Assembly (NCBI GenBank): GCA_026708035.1
Contig: JAPOVQ010000003.1
Span: 1 to 64,000 of the forward strand
DNA from: Chloroflexota bacterium
Lineage (GTDB): Bacteria; Chloroflexota; UBA11872
DNA: 64,000 nucleotides
Direction: 5' to 3'
The notes under the pieces were generated by a model. That model saw nothing but the letters and a program-made list of their open reading frames with translations, was not told where the DNA came from and did no database searches. Within the stretch, counting starts at the first letter, position 1; each line of letters starts with the position of its first letter. Made by a program: the position numbers and the translations under genes. This document shows positions 25,597-34,460 of the stretch, piece by piece.

Positions 25597-27182
25597 AAGC
25601 CGCCGTCTACAACCGCTGGCTGCATCAGCGCGGCGGCGGCGAGCGCCACGCCGCCATGGCGGCCGCCGTATTGGCCCAGCGCTTCGACGACACGCGCCTG
25701 GTGACGCATCGCGGCATTGCTCGCGAAGACCTGGAATCCTCGCTCAACCTCGATCTGTCGAACGTGCAGATCGAGGTCATCCCGGCGCTGCCGCCAAACC
25801 GATTCGCCGAGTACACCTCGCAGTTCGACCTCTTCGTGAACGCCTCGTTCATGACCTCGCAGCCGTCCGCGGCGCGCCGCAGCCTGATGCTGGTGCTCTT
25901 CCCGTCGCCGATCGAGCGCGGTTGGACCGCGCGCCTGCGGCGAAAGGTCGGGGAGATGCTGATTCGGCAGCTGCTCCTGCCGGAGTGGCTGGACGGCTTC
26001 TACGACGTGCATCCGCTGGGCCGCGGTTGGTTCAGGTACACCACGGATCGTGCGGTGGTGCGCCTCCCCTGGCCGCCGGGCCGCACGGCGGCGAACGTCG
26101 AAGTCATCGCCGGCAACTTTCGCCGCGACGAGCCGCTGCCGGTCCGGTGCCTGGTCGACGGCCACGTGCTCGCCGAGCGCACGTTCGAGCCGCGCCCGGG
26201 CGAGTTCGAGCGCTGGCCGCTGCGCATCGATAGATCACGTGGGGCGAAGGACCCACTCGAGCTCACGCTCGAATCGCCGGTGTTCAACCCCGCCGATACC
26301 CTGGACGAGGCGGACAACCGCGAGGTGGGCCTGGCGGTCACCGACGTGCGCGTGCGGAGCCCGCGCCGGCTGCTCTACGAGCTGCTGTTCCGCCGCCTCC
26401 TGCCGGAAGCGGGCATCCGGCTGGAGGGACTGTCGACCTATGGGTCGCTCGACTTCCTGGACGCTTACGATCTCATCGCGCCCATTTCCGAGTTCAGCCG
26501 CCGTTGGATGCGCCACTACTGGGACCGCGACGGTCCATTGCTCTTCCCACCGGTTGACACGTCGTGGGCGACGCCCAGGCGCCGTCGTCACTCTATTCTG
26601 GGGGTGGGCCGGTTCTTTCGCGGCACGCACGAGAAGAAGCACCGGGTGATGATCGACCAGTTCATTCGCATGCGGCGCGAGGGCCTTGACGGCTGGACGC
26701 TGCACCTGGCCGGGCAGCAGAGTGAGCGCGATATCGACCTTGACTACACCCGTGACCTCAAGCGCCGCGCCGCGGGGCATCCCATCGAGTTCCACGTCGA
26801 CGCGCCGTTCGCCGACCTGCAACGGTTGTACGGTGAAGCGCAGGTCTATTGGCATGCCGCCGGCCACGGGGAGCGCGAGTCGCGCCATCCGGTGAGATTC
26901 GAGCACTTCGGCATCACGGTGGTGGAGGCCATGGCGAGCGGCGCGGTTCCGGTGGTGCTCGACCGAGGGGGACTGCCTGAAATCATCAGCCACGGCCTGG
27001 ACGGATTTCGCTGGTCGACGACTCGCGAGCTGCGCGACCACACGTGGCGGCTCGTGCATGACGCGGAACTGCGCCGCCGTATGTCCGAGGCCGCCCAGGC
27101 CGCGAGCCAGCGATTCAATGTCGCCGCCTTCGCTCAGCGTCTACATGCACTGGTTGATGAGCTTGGATTTCCCGCCGCGTAG
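25593..27182 (+). CDS. GT4 family glycosyltransferase with an inserted beta-sandwich module
   Basis: 529 residues, over 100 more than a normal GT4. The N-terminal Rossmann domain carries the nucleotide-independent start of the family. Residues about 143-255 are an inserted module beginning GWFRYTTDRAVVRLP and ending NREVGLAVTDVRV. It closely follows the pattern of the C-terminal module of the exporter ATPase. The C-terminal GT-B half keeps GVGRFF, a HEKKHR segment, the acidic EHFGITVVEAMASG active-site motif and the following GGLPEI. It would use a nucleotide sugar to extend the glycan. The GTG start overlaps the GT2 stop by 4 bases and the membrane protein begins 7 bases after the stop, so the set is one operon. 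Confidence 0.85.
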   Translation: MKAAVYNRWLHQRGGGERHAAMAAAVLAQRFDDTRLVTHRGIAREDLESSLNLDLSNVQIEVIPALPPNRFAEYTSQFDLFVNASFMTSQPSAARRSLMLVLFPSPIERGWTARLRRKVGEMLIRQLLLPEWLDGFYDVHPLGRGWFRYTTDRAVVRLPWPPGRTAANVEVIAGNFRRDEPLPVRCLVDGHVLAERTFEPRPGEFERWPLRIDRSRGAKDPLELTLESPVFNPADTLDEADNREVGLAVTDVRVRSPRRLLYELLFRRLLPEAGIRLEGLSTYGSLDFLDAYDLIAPISEFSRRWMRHYWDRDGPLLFPPVDTSWATPRRRRHSILGVGRFFRGTHEKKHRVMIDQFIRMRREGLDGWTLHLAGQQSERDIDLDYTRDLKRRAAGHPIEFHVDAPFADLQRLYGEAQVYWHAAGHGERESRHPVRFEHFGITVVEAMASGAVPVVLDRGGLPEIISHGLDGFRWSTTRELRDHTWRLVHDAELRRRMSEAAQAASQRFNVAAFAQRLHALVDELGFPAA

Positions 27183-27188
27183 CGAGCG

Positions 27189-29468
27189 ATGCGCGCCACG
27201 TCTCGGTTCGGCGCGCGGCTGATGCGACTGCACGTGCCGGGTTGGATCGTGCGGCGTCCGGCGCTTGTGCTGTTTGTGCTCGCCGCCAGTGTCTATCTGC
27301 TCACCGCCGGCGTGAGTCGCAACGGCGTCGGCTACAGCGCCGACGGGACGTTTGCCTTTGAGATGGCCAAGAGCGTGGTGGTCGACCCCGATCAGAAATA
27401 TCTGCGGGAGCACGGCGGCAATTTCTCACGCTGGGGCGTGGGCTTGCCGCTGGCCCTGATACCGGTGGTTGCCGCCGCCGAGCCGTTCGCGCAAATCGCG
27501 CCGCAGCGCGATCGGCTCCCCATCCATGGCGGCGAGCACGAAATGCTGTTGGTCAACTACGCGCCGCTCGGCGGAATGCCGCAGCCCAACAGCACCAGAG
27601 TCCTCGAGCTTGGCCTGAAACCCGGACGCTATGACCGGTTGTCGCTGCTCACCCACGCGGGCTTGAGCGCCGACTTTGCCCAGGGCCTTCAAGTGGCCAG
27701 CCTCGTCCTCACCGCGACCGACGGGACCGAGATCGTGCGGCCGATTCGCGTGGGCATCGAGACCGCGGAGTGGGCCTACGACCGCGGCGATGTCCGCGCC
27801 CGGATTCAGCATGAGCGTCCCCCGCCCGCCGGACGCCAGATCGGCAACGCGCGGGCGTATTACTACCTCGCGACCTGGGACCTTGCGGAGCCCATGGACC
27901 TGGCGTCCGCCCGACTGGAGTACCTTCAGCCGGACGGCAACCTCTACGTGGACGGGGTGGCCGCACGGCTGGTTGACGGCACGTGGGTTGACGGCCCGGG
28001 CATCGGCCGGCTGTGGTCCGAGCGGCAGACGGTCGACTTCTTCCGACGCATTTGGGTGCCGCTGGTCAATTCGCTGATCACCGCCTTCGGTGCGGTCGTC
28101 GTGTTCCGCATCGTGCGGCGCCTGGACTACGGCGCGGTCATCGCCCTGGCCATTGGACTCGTCTATGCGCTCGGCACGATGGCCTGGCCCTACGCGGTCG
28201 TCGACTTCGCGGAACCGTTGGTGACCCTGCTGGTGCTCGTGTGCGTCTGGCTGCTCTTGATTTACAACCAGACGCAGCTGCGGCGATACCTGCTGCTCGC
28301 CGGGACGGTGGCGCTGGCCGCGGCCGTGACCAAGTACGTCACCGTGATCGTCATGCCGCTGCTCGTGGCGGCGATCTTCCTGAGCCACAAGCCCGGACGC
28401 ACCTGGCGCCAGGCCGGGCGCGAAGGCTTCATGCCGACGCTGGCGTTCGCCGCGCCCATCATCGCCGTCGTGCCCGTGGGCCTGGTGGCAGCCGCCTTCC
28501 TGTTCGACGTGCGGCTGCTGTACGTCCACGAGCTGTGGGGCGGCATCAGCCGCGGGTGGCTGGGCCTCCCGATCGAGCTCGGAATGCACGGGCTGATCTC
28601 CAGTTGGGGCAAGGGTCTGCTCTGGTACAACCCGGTGCTGCTGGTGGCAATTCCCGCGATTCCCTGGTTCATCCGGCGCCACGGATGGCAGGCGTTCATT
28701 TTCGTGGCCATCCCGATCGGCTACCTGCTGCTCTACAGCAAGAAGGAAGTCTGGTACGGCGGCAACGCCTGGGGCCCGCGCTACCTCGTGCCCATCGTGC
28801 CGCTCCTCGTCATCATGGCCGCGCCGGCGATCGAGTGGCTGGCCCGCAAGGGACGCCGCGCGCTGCCGCGGGCGGCCTTCGCCGTCGTGCTCCTGGCCAG
28901 CCTGGGCGTGCAGATGATGGGTGTGAGCAAGGACTTTGGCTCCTACCTCGACCTTTATCAACAGCAGGTGGTTGGGGAGCTTCCGGAGAGCGGCGCCGTG
29001 TACGGCGGGGCGGCGTATCAGCCCTGGTCGGCCAAGCAGCCGGAGGGCGATTTCGTGGCCGTGCTCTACGCCCACCAGTTTTCCCCAATCCTGGCGCATG
29101 CCTGGCTGCTGCGCGCCGACGCGACGAACCTTTTTGCGCCGGATCGGACCGATATGCTTGAAGACGCGCTGGAGCGCTCGCCCTGGTCCCGCTTCGGGAT
29201 CGACGTGCGTCCGCCGCATCCCGAGAACGGGTTGGGCCTCGATTTCTGGTCGACCACGCTGACCGAGTACTACCTGGCCTATCCGGTGGTCCTGGCGCTG
29301 GCCGCCCTGGTTCTTGTGGCGCTGCAATTGATCTCTATTGGCGCGCTCGCCGCGGCGACCCACCAGCTCTGGCCGAACGGGCCCCATGCCGCGCGCTGGC
29401 GGCTCGCCGTCGTTGGCGTCTATGGAGCCCTCCTACTCGCTTTTGACACGCTCCACTTCATGCTCTAG
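27189..29468 (+). CDS. Large polytopic membrane protein, GT-C-like, with an extracytoplasmic beta domain
   Basis: 759 residues. A first helix (about 23-43) is followed by an outward loop containing YSADGTFAFEMAK with acidic residues as in GT-C enzymes. A beta-rich domain at about 100-280 is followed by about ten membrane helices at 290-605, a second beta or mixed loop at about 610-690, and two more helices to the C-terminus. GT-C enzymes of the family 39/83 type use polyprenyl-phosphate sugars outside the membrane. This could modify the exported glycan or a protein. The class is clear, the reaction is not; it might instead be a ligase or polymerase. Confidence 0.7.
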   Translation: MRATSRFGARLMRLHVPGWIVRRPALVLFVLAASVYLLTAGVSRNGVGYSADGTFAFEMAKSVVVDPDQKYLREHGGNFSRWGVGLPLALIPVVAAAEPFAQIAPQRDRLPIHGGEHEMLLVNYAPLGGMPQPNSTRVLELGLKPGRYDRLSLLTHAGLSADFAQGLQVASLVLTATDGTEIVRPIRVGIETAEWAYDRGDVRARIQHERPPPAGRQIGNARAYYYLATWDLAEPMDLASARLEYLQPDGNLYVDGVAARLVDGTWVDGPGIGRLWSERQTVDFFRRIWVPLVNSLITAFGAVVVFRIVRRLDYGAVIALAIGLVYALGTMAWPYAVVDFAEPLVTLLVLVCVWLLLIYNQTQLRRYLLLAGTVALAAAVTKYVTVIVMPLLVAAIFLSHKPGRTWRQAGREGFMPTLAFAAPIIAVVPVGLVAAAFLFDVRLLYVHELWGGISRGWLGLPIELGMHGLISSWGKGLLWYNPVLLVAIPAIPWFIRRHGWQAFIFVAIPIGYLLLYSKKEVWYGGNAWGPRYLVPIVPLLVIMAAPAIEWLARKGRRALPRAAFAVVLLASLGVQMMGVSKDFGSYLDLYQQQVVGELPESGAVYGGAAYQPWSAKQPEGDFVAVLYAHQFSPILAHAWLLRADATNLFAPDRTDMLEDALERSPWSRFGIDVRPPHPENGLGLDFWSTTLTEYYLAYPVVLALAALVLVALQLISIGALAAATHQLWPNGPHAARWRLAVVGVYGALLLAFDTLHFML

Positions 29469-29488
29469 CGTCGAATCGAGGCAACGTG

Positions 29489-29710
29489 ATGTCCGACTCC
29501 TCAAACGCCGACCTGATCCCCGCGGACTTCCTCGCTATTCTGCGCTGCGTGAACGACGCGCACCCGCGCGATGACGGGGTGTTGCGCATTGTCGGCAAGA
29601 CGCTGGTGTGCACGGTGTGCGGCTACGCCTACACCGTTGAGGACGGCATCCCCAACATGCTTTGGGACGAAGCGATTCCGCCGTCCGAATCAGCTCCGGC
29701 GAGCCCGTGA
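29489..29710 (+). CDS. Trm112-like small zinc-ribbon protein
   Basis: 73 residues. LAILRCVNDAHP supplies one cysteine, and CTVCGYAYTVEDGIPNML supplies the CxxC and the characteristic terminal segment of the Trm112/YcaR (UPF0434) family. The pattern is that of a small zinc-ribbon that stabilises methyltransferases or other enzymes. I prefer the ATG at 29489, which has GAGG eight bases upstream, to the adjacent GTG. The stop overlaps the GTG of the radical SAM gene (GTGA), so the two proteins may be partners. Such proteins are often seen next to glycan or tRNA-modification genes. Confidence 0.8.
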   Translation: MSDSSNADLIPADFLAILRCVNDAHPRDDGVLRIVGKTLVCTVCGYAYTVEDGIPNMLWDEAIPPSESAPASP

Positions 29711-30795
29711 ACTCGGTTACGCAGGCCAAGGATCTCGTCCTCAAATTTCGCCGCCACAAGGCGGTGGCGCACCCGGGCCTGGCACGCTTCGCCTACCACT
29801 GGATGCGCGGCACCAGCGAGTTGCCCTACGGCCCGCTGAAGATGCACGTGGAGCCCACCAGCTTCTGCAACCTGCGCTGTCCCATGTGCCCGCAGAGCGT
29901 CGGGGCCAACTCGACCAACGGGTTCATGGAGATGGACCTGTTCAACAAGATCATCGACGAGGCCCGCCACTTCACCCGCGAGATCAATCTGTTCTTCCGC
30001 GGCGAATCCCTGATGCACAAGGGCATCTACGAGATGATCGAGACCTGCGAGCGCGCCGGAATCGCGGCCCACATCAACACCAACGCCACGCTGTGGCGCG
30101 ACGACGCCATCGCCAATCTGCTCGAAGCCCGGCCCTCGAAGGTGACCATCAGCTTCGATTCCGGCGAACCCGAGACCTACGAGGCGATGCGCAAGGGCGC
30201 CACCTTCGATCGCGTGCTGGAGCGCGTCCTGCGGTTTCTCGAGGCCCGCAAGCGACTCCCCGGCCCGAAGCCTTACGTCGTCATGCAAGTGATCCAGCTT
30301 TGGGAGAAGTCGATGGGCATCGGCGCCCGCCCGGTGATCCCGGCTCATTTCACGGATCGCTTCGCCGGCTTGCCGGTCGACGAGTGGGACACCTTCTGGG
30401 CTCACGGATGGGCGGGCACGCTGACCGACTCCGACTTCTACACGGCGCGCCCCCACGGTCCCGTCTACTACCCCTGCAACTGGCTGTGGAAGTCCATGGC
30501 GGTCTACTGGGACGGCCGAGTGCCGTCGTGCTGCGCCGACTTCGCCGAAGAGCAAATCATGGGCGACCTCAGCACGCAGTCGATCCAGGAGGTCTGGAAC
30601 AGCGACGCCTATCGGGCCATCCGCGAGGCGCACACCGGGGGACAGTTGGCCGACTATCCGCTGTGCGCCGGCTGCGACGCCAAGTGGCAGGAAGACACCC
30701 CGCTCTGGCGGGCATTTGCCGGCGCCCGATCGGTCGCCACCACCGAGCCGCTGCCCGTATTGCAGAACGGTCGCGCGAACGGCCACGCCGGATAG
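29707..30795 (+). CDS. Radical SAM protein with SPASM-like C-terminus
   Basis: 362 residues from the GTG that overlaps the Trm112-like stop by 4 bases. The radical SAM cluster motif CNLRCPMC is near residue 50. The C-terminal region contains a YYPCNW cysteine, SCCAD, and a final CAGC pair, the cysteine arrangement of SPASM/twitch auxiliary-cluster proteins. The middle is a TIM-like barrel with INLFFRGE and FDSGEPETYEA. Enzymes of this group modify peptides, sugars or lipids. Given its place inside the glycan operon, a sugar-modifying step is the best guess, without direct proof. Confidence 0.82.
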   Translation: MNSVTQAKDLVLKFRRHKAVAHPGLARFAYHWMRGTSELPYGPLKMHVEPTSFCNLRCPMCPQSVGANSTNGFMEMDLFNKIIDEARHFTREINLFFRGESLMHKGIYEMIETCERAGIAAHINTNATLWRDDAIANLLEARPSKVTISFDSGEPETYEAMRKGATFDRVLERVLRFLEARKRLPGPKPYVVMQVIQLWEKSMGIGARPVIPAHFTDRFAGLPVDEWDTFWAHGWAGTLTDSDFYTARPHGPVYYPCNWLWKSMAVYWDGRVPSCCADFAEEQIMGDLSTQSIQEVWNSDAYRAIREAHTGGQLADYPLCAGCDAKWQEDTPLWRAFAGARSVATTEPLPVLQNGRANGHAG

Positions 30796-30880
30796 GCTTT
30801 CGCGAGGGCGGGTGACGTTTGGCTCGCCCGGTTGATCGCGGGTCACTCTGTTCGAGACTGCGAGCGGTCGGCGGGGGACC

Positions 30881-30917
30881 CCCTCACCCTAACCCTCTCC
30901 CACGGAGGGGAGAGGGG
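30881..30917 (+). repeat. CCCTCACCCTAACCC-type intergenic repeat
   Basis: CCCTCACCCTAACCCTCTCC is followed a few bases later by a GGGGAGAGGGG stretch, which can fold back on it. Related sequences lie at about 48204-48255 and 48336-48365, both in the gap before the LanC-like gene. It sits between the radical SAM gene and the next GT4 gene. Confidence 0.5.
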
Positions 30918-31018
30918 ACCAGACCGGAGACGCGGAGAGGGAAACCGACTGGTGCTAGTCAATGTGACCCGGGCCCGTCCGGTTGTGACGCCGAACGGTC
31001 GGTGCTAGCGTCGCGAGC

Positions 31019-32191
31019 ATGCGCCTAACGCTGGTGTCGAACATATTTCCGCCCGCCGTCGGCGGCCCCGCCACGCACGTGTATCACCTGGCCGAGTCGC
31101 TGCATCAGCGCGGCCACACGGTGCGCGTGATCGCCGGTACCGACGATCCCGAGGGCGCGGTCAAGGTTCCCTATCCCCTCGTGCGGGTGTCGTGGAGCAT
31201 GCCGGTGCCGATCCGCTATCTCCGAGTCATGTGGCACACCTGGCGCGCGGCGTTGCAGTCCGACGTGGTGTACATCAACGGCATCGAGCTCCCCGCCAGC
31301 CTCGGGGCGCTGCTGGCCGGCCGCCCGCGCGTGCTCAAGGTGGTGGGCGACTGGGCGTGGGAGTCGGCGATCCGCCGGGGGCTGACGACGCTGGGCATCG
31401 AGCCGTTCCAGACCGGCGCGCACGGCCTGAAGACTCGCGTATTCCGAGCCATCCAACGGTTCTACTGCCGCCTCGCCAGCGTGGTCGTCGTCCCCAGCGC
31501 CTACGTGGGTTCCCTGGTCGCGGGGTGGGGCGTCGATGCGCGCAAGACGCAGGTTATCCAGAACGCGCTCACCAGCACGCCGCGTCCCAGCGAGGAGCCG
31601 GAGGCGGTGCGCCAGGCCCTGGGCCTACAAACCCCCGTGGTCTGCAACGTTTCGCGGCTCTACGCCTGGAAGCACGTGGACGCGCTGATTCGCATGGTGG
31701 CGCGGTTCGATCACGGCGCCGCCTTGCTCATCGTCGGCGGCGGTCCGGAGCAGTCCCGGCTGGAGCAATTGACGCGGGAGGTTGGGGTCGCCGAGCGGGT
31801 GGTCTTCACCGGCGACGTGCCCCACGACCAAGTGGCGACCTACCTGCGGGCATCCCAGATATGCGTCCTCAACACGCAGTATGAGGGTCTCTCGCACACG
31901 TTGGTGGAGGCCCGCCACGTGGGAACGCCGATCGTGACGACCGACATTGGGGGCAACCGCGAGATTCTGCGCCACGAGCACTCCGCGGTGCTGGTGCCGT
32001 TCGGCGATGAGGACGCCTTCGTGCACGCCGTGAACGACCTGCTCGCCGACCCGGCCCACGGCGCGCGGTTGGCCCGCGCCGCGCAGACCGGGCTGGAGCA
32101 CTTTCGCTGGGACCGGCTGGTGGACCAGACGCTTGAGGTGCTGCACGACGCCATCGACCGCCGGCCGGGAGCCGCCCGCGCCGTCGCATGA
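31019..32191 (+). CDS. GT4 family glycosyltransferase
   Basis: 390 residues of GT-B fold. The N-terminus MRLTLVSNIFPPAVGGPATHV is the glycine-rich acceptor/donor loop of the family. The C-terminal donor domain carries NVSRLYAWKHVD, VGGGPEQSRL and the EX7E-type catalytic pair in YEGLSHTLVEARHVGTP. It should add one sugar from a nucleotide donor to a growing lipid-linked glycan in the cytoplasm. The ATG start is preceded by a short gap after the repeat region, so a local promoter is possible. The stop overlaps the next GT4 gene by 4 bases. Confidence 0.9.
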   Translation: MRLTLVSNIFPPAVGGPATHVYHLAESLHQRGHTVRVIAGTDDPEGAVKVPYPLVRVSWSMPVPIRYLRVMWHTWRAALQSDVVYINGIELPASLGALLAGRPRVLKVVGDWAWESAIRRGLTTLGIEPFQTGAHGLKTRVFRAIQRFYCRLASVVVVPSAYVGSLVAGWGVDARKTQVIQNALTSTPRPSEEPEAVRQALGLQTPVVCNVSRLYAWKHVDALIRMVARFDHGAALLIVGGGPEQSRLEQLTREVGVAERVVFTGDVPHDQVATYLRASQICVLNTQYEGLSHTLVEARHVGTPIVTTDIGGNREILRHEHSAVLVPFGDEDAFVHAVNDLLADPAHGARLARAAQTGLEHFRWDRLVDQTLEVLHDAIDRRPGAARAVA

Positions 32192-33318
32192 AACCCAGCC
32201 TGCTGATGCTCAGCGGCGATCGCGACGTAGCGGCGGGGCGGCGAGGTCCGTTCTACTACACGCTCGAAGGACTGTCGCGGGAGTTCGATCGAATCGACGT
32301 GCTGACGCCGAACGTTCGCCTGGCCCAACCGCGCACGGTCCATCGCGGCGTGCACGTCCATCCGTCGCCGGGCGGGCGGCTCTGGCACGCGCGTTGGCTG
32401 ATCCGCCGGGCGCGAGCCCTGGCCGCCGAGCGGCGCTACCAACTGATCGTGAGCCACGACTACGGCATATTTTCAAACGGCATCGCCGCCGCGCGTCTGA
32501 GCGGGCGGATTGGCGTGCCCTACGTCAGCGAAATTCACCACGTCCCGGCGCACCCGCGGCGTGCGCAGTGGTGGGAGTCGGCGGCCAAGCTCGGATATCG
32601 AGCGTACGTCGGATTCGCGGCCTCACGCGCGCGCGCTATCCGCGTGGTCAACCGCCAACAGGTGCCCGAGTTGCTGCGACGGTGGGGCGTGCCGTCAGCG
32701 AAGATCCTGGTGCTGCCATCGGCGCACGTTGACCGCGAGGTGTTTCGTCCAGGCGACGAGCCACGGCCCTATGCGCTGGGCTTCGTGGGGCGTCTGGTCG
32801 CCAACAAGGGCCTGGACTATCTGGTCGAGATCTTCGCCACCGTGGCGGCTGACGCGCCCGAATCGCGCTTCGTTGTCGTGGGCGACGGTCCTGGAGCCAA
32901 CGCCTTGCAGCGCCGCCTTTCGGCGGCGGGAATCGAAGGTCAGGTCGACCGCATTGCCTGGGTTGACGGTCCGGACGATCTGGCGGCGCTCTACCGGCAG
33001 ATGGAAGCCCTGGCATGCACCTCGCGCAGCGAGGGCGGACCGCGCGTGTGCCTGGAGGCCATGGCCTGCGGCACGCCGGTGTTCAGCACGCCGGTGGGCC
33101 TGATGCCCGAGATCATCGACCACGGCGTGAACGGCTGGCTCTTGCCGTGGGAGGCGAAGGCCGGCGGCGATCTGGTCACGCAAGTGCGTGGCTCACCCGA
33201 AGCCCTGGCCGGCGCCGGTACCGCAGCGCGGCGGGCAACCGCGCCCTTCACTCGGGAGCGGATCCTCGGCGCCTACGCCCGGGCCTATCGCGACCTGGCG
33301 GCGGAGTCGCTGCCGTGA
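32188..33318 (+). CDS. GT4 family glycosyltransferase
   Basis: 376 residues. The C-terminal domain shows GFVGRLVANKGLDYLVEIF, a VVGDGPG loop, and SRSEGGPRVCLEAMACGTPV with the family glutamates. The N-terminal half is shorter and has HDYGIFSNGIAAA in the acceptor region. The ATG lies in the last codons of the previous GT4 gene and its stop overlaps the next by 4 bases, so three GT4 enzymes are made as one coupled set. The donor sugar cannot be read from the sequence. Confidence 0.9.
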   Translation: MKPSLLMLSGDRDVAAGRRGPFYYTLEGLSREFDRIDVLTPNVRLAQPRTVHRGVHVHPSPGGRLWHARWLIRRARALAAERRYQLIVSHDYGIFSNGIAAARLSGRIGVPYVSEIHHVPAHPRRAQWWESAAKLGYRAYVGFAASRARAIRVVNRQQVPELLRRWGVPSAKILVLPSAHVDREVFRPGDEPRPYALGFVGRLVANKGLDYLVEIFATVAADAPESRFVVVGDGPGANALQRRLSAAGIEGQVDRIAWVDGPDDLAALYRQMEALACTSRSEGGPRVCLEAMACGTPVFSTPVGLMPEIIDHGVNGWLLPWEAKAGGDLVTQVRGSPEALAGAGTAARRATAPFTRERILGAYARAYRDLAAESLP

Positions 33319-34460
33319 GCGAGACCGGGCGCGGGCTGCGGCTGCTGATGATCACGCAGGAACTTTCGACCGACAGCTCCATCCTGGGTTTCGCCCATCT
33401 CTGGGCGGGCGAGCTCGCCGGGCTCGTCGACCAGGTGCACGTCATTGCCGCCTCGACGGGCGCGGTGGATTTGCCGCCCAACGTCACCGTGCATGGGCTG
33501 GGCAAGGAGCGAGGGCGTGGGCGCGCGTCCCGCTGGCCGCTGCTGCTTGGCCGGTGCCTGCAGTTGATCGGCGGAGGTCGCGTGGACGGTGTGCTGGCGC
33601 ACATGGTCCCGGCCTACGCCGTCGCCGCCGCCCCCTGGTGCATCGCGCGTCGGACCCCCCTCGTGCTTTGGTACGCCAGCCACGGCCTCACGCGAACGCT
33701 GCGCGCCGGCGTGAAACTGTCCAGCGCGACCATCACCTCGGCTCCGGAGAGCTACCCGCTGCCATCGCCGAGCGCATTCATCGTGGGACAGGGCATCGAT
33801 ACGGCCCGGCTCGCGGCAATGCCGATCCGGCCGGCGCCGCCGGCGCGGCCCGTCATCGGCGTCGCCGGGCGGATCACGCCGCTCAAGGGGCTGACCACGG
33901 TGATCGAGGCCGTCGCACGACTCCGCGACGACGGCCTGCCGGTCGAGCTGCGCGTCGCCGGCGAGCCGTTCTATCCCTCGGATCACGCCTACCTGGCCGA
34001 GGTTCACGAGCGCGTGCGTCAGGCGGAGCTCACGGAGCACGTCACGTTCTTGGGCGGGCTGCCCAGCACGGCCATGCCGGAGTTTTACGCCGGCCTCGAT
34101 GCCTTCGTCGCCTGGCGCAGCGGAACTTCCCTCGACAAGACGGGATTGGAAGCGCTCGCCGCCGGCACGTTGCTCGTCACGAACAACGTCGTCTATCGCG
34201 CGGCGCTTGGCGAATTCGCGGGCGACTTTCTCCTCGAGTCATCGCCGGAAGACCTGGCGGATGGCCTGCGACGGGCGCTGGCGCTTCAACCAAGCCAGCG
34301 CACGGCCACGATCGAGCAACTCAGGCAAACGGTGATCGAGAACCACGCCGCGAGCGGCCTGGCGGGTCGACTCGTGAAGGTGTTCACGGCCTTGCGCGAG
34401 GGCCGGGAGCCGCCGTTTACGCGCACCGCGACCGCCGCGAAGGTGGGCGAGGGTGTCTAG
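33315..34460 (+). CDS. GT4-like glycosyltransferase with an altered EX7E motif
   Basis: 381 residues. The GTG start overlaps the previous stop. The donor domain has GVAGRITPLKGLTTVIEAV and FLGGLPSTAMPEFYAGLDAF, typical GT4 features. The first glutamate of the EX7E motif is replaced (GTSLDKTGLEALAAG, Thr in that position). That is a variant seen in some GT4 subfamilies, so activity may persist. The next gene begins 8 bases before its stop. Role as for the neighbouring transferases. Confidence 0.82.
   Translation: MSETGRGLRLLMITQELSTDSSILGFAHLWAGELAGLVDQVHVIAASTGAVDLPPNVTVHGLGKERGRGRASRWPLLLGRCLQLIGGGRVDGVLAHMVPAYAVAAAPWCIARRTPLVLWYASHGLTRTLRAGVKLSSATITSAPESYPLPSPSAFIVGQGIDTARLAAMPIRPAPPARPVIGVAGRITPLKGLTTVIEAVARLRDDGLPVELRVAGEPFYPSDHAYLAEVHERVRQAELTEHVTFLGGLPSTAMPEFYAGLDAFVAWRSGTSLDKTGLEALAAGTLLVTNNVVYRAALGEFAGDFLLESSPEDLADGLRRALALQPSQRTATIEQLRQTVIENHAASGLAGRLVKVFTALREGREPPFTRTATAAKVGEGV

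Noticed and set aside
27426-29387. 653-residue minus-strand open frame opposite the large membrane protein
   Set aside because: It is antisense to a clear polytopic protein, has a His/Arg/Gln/Pro-rich shadow composition and no motif.
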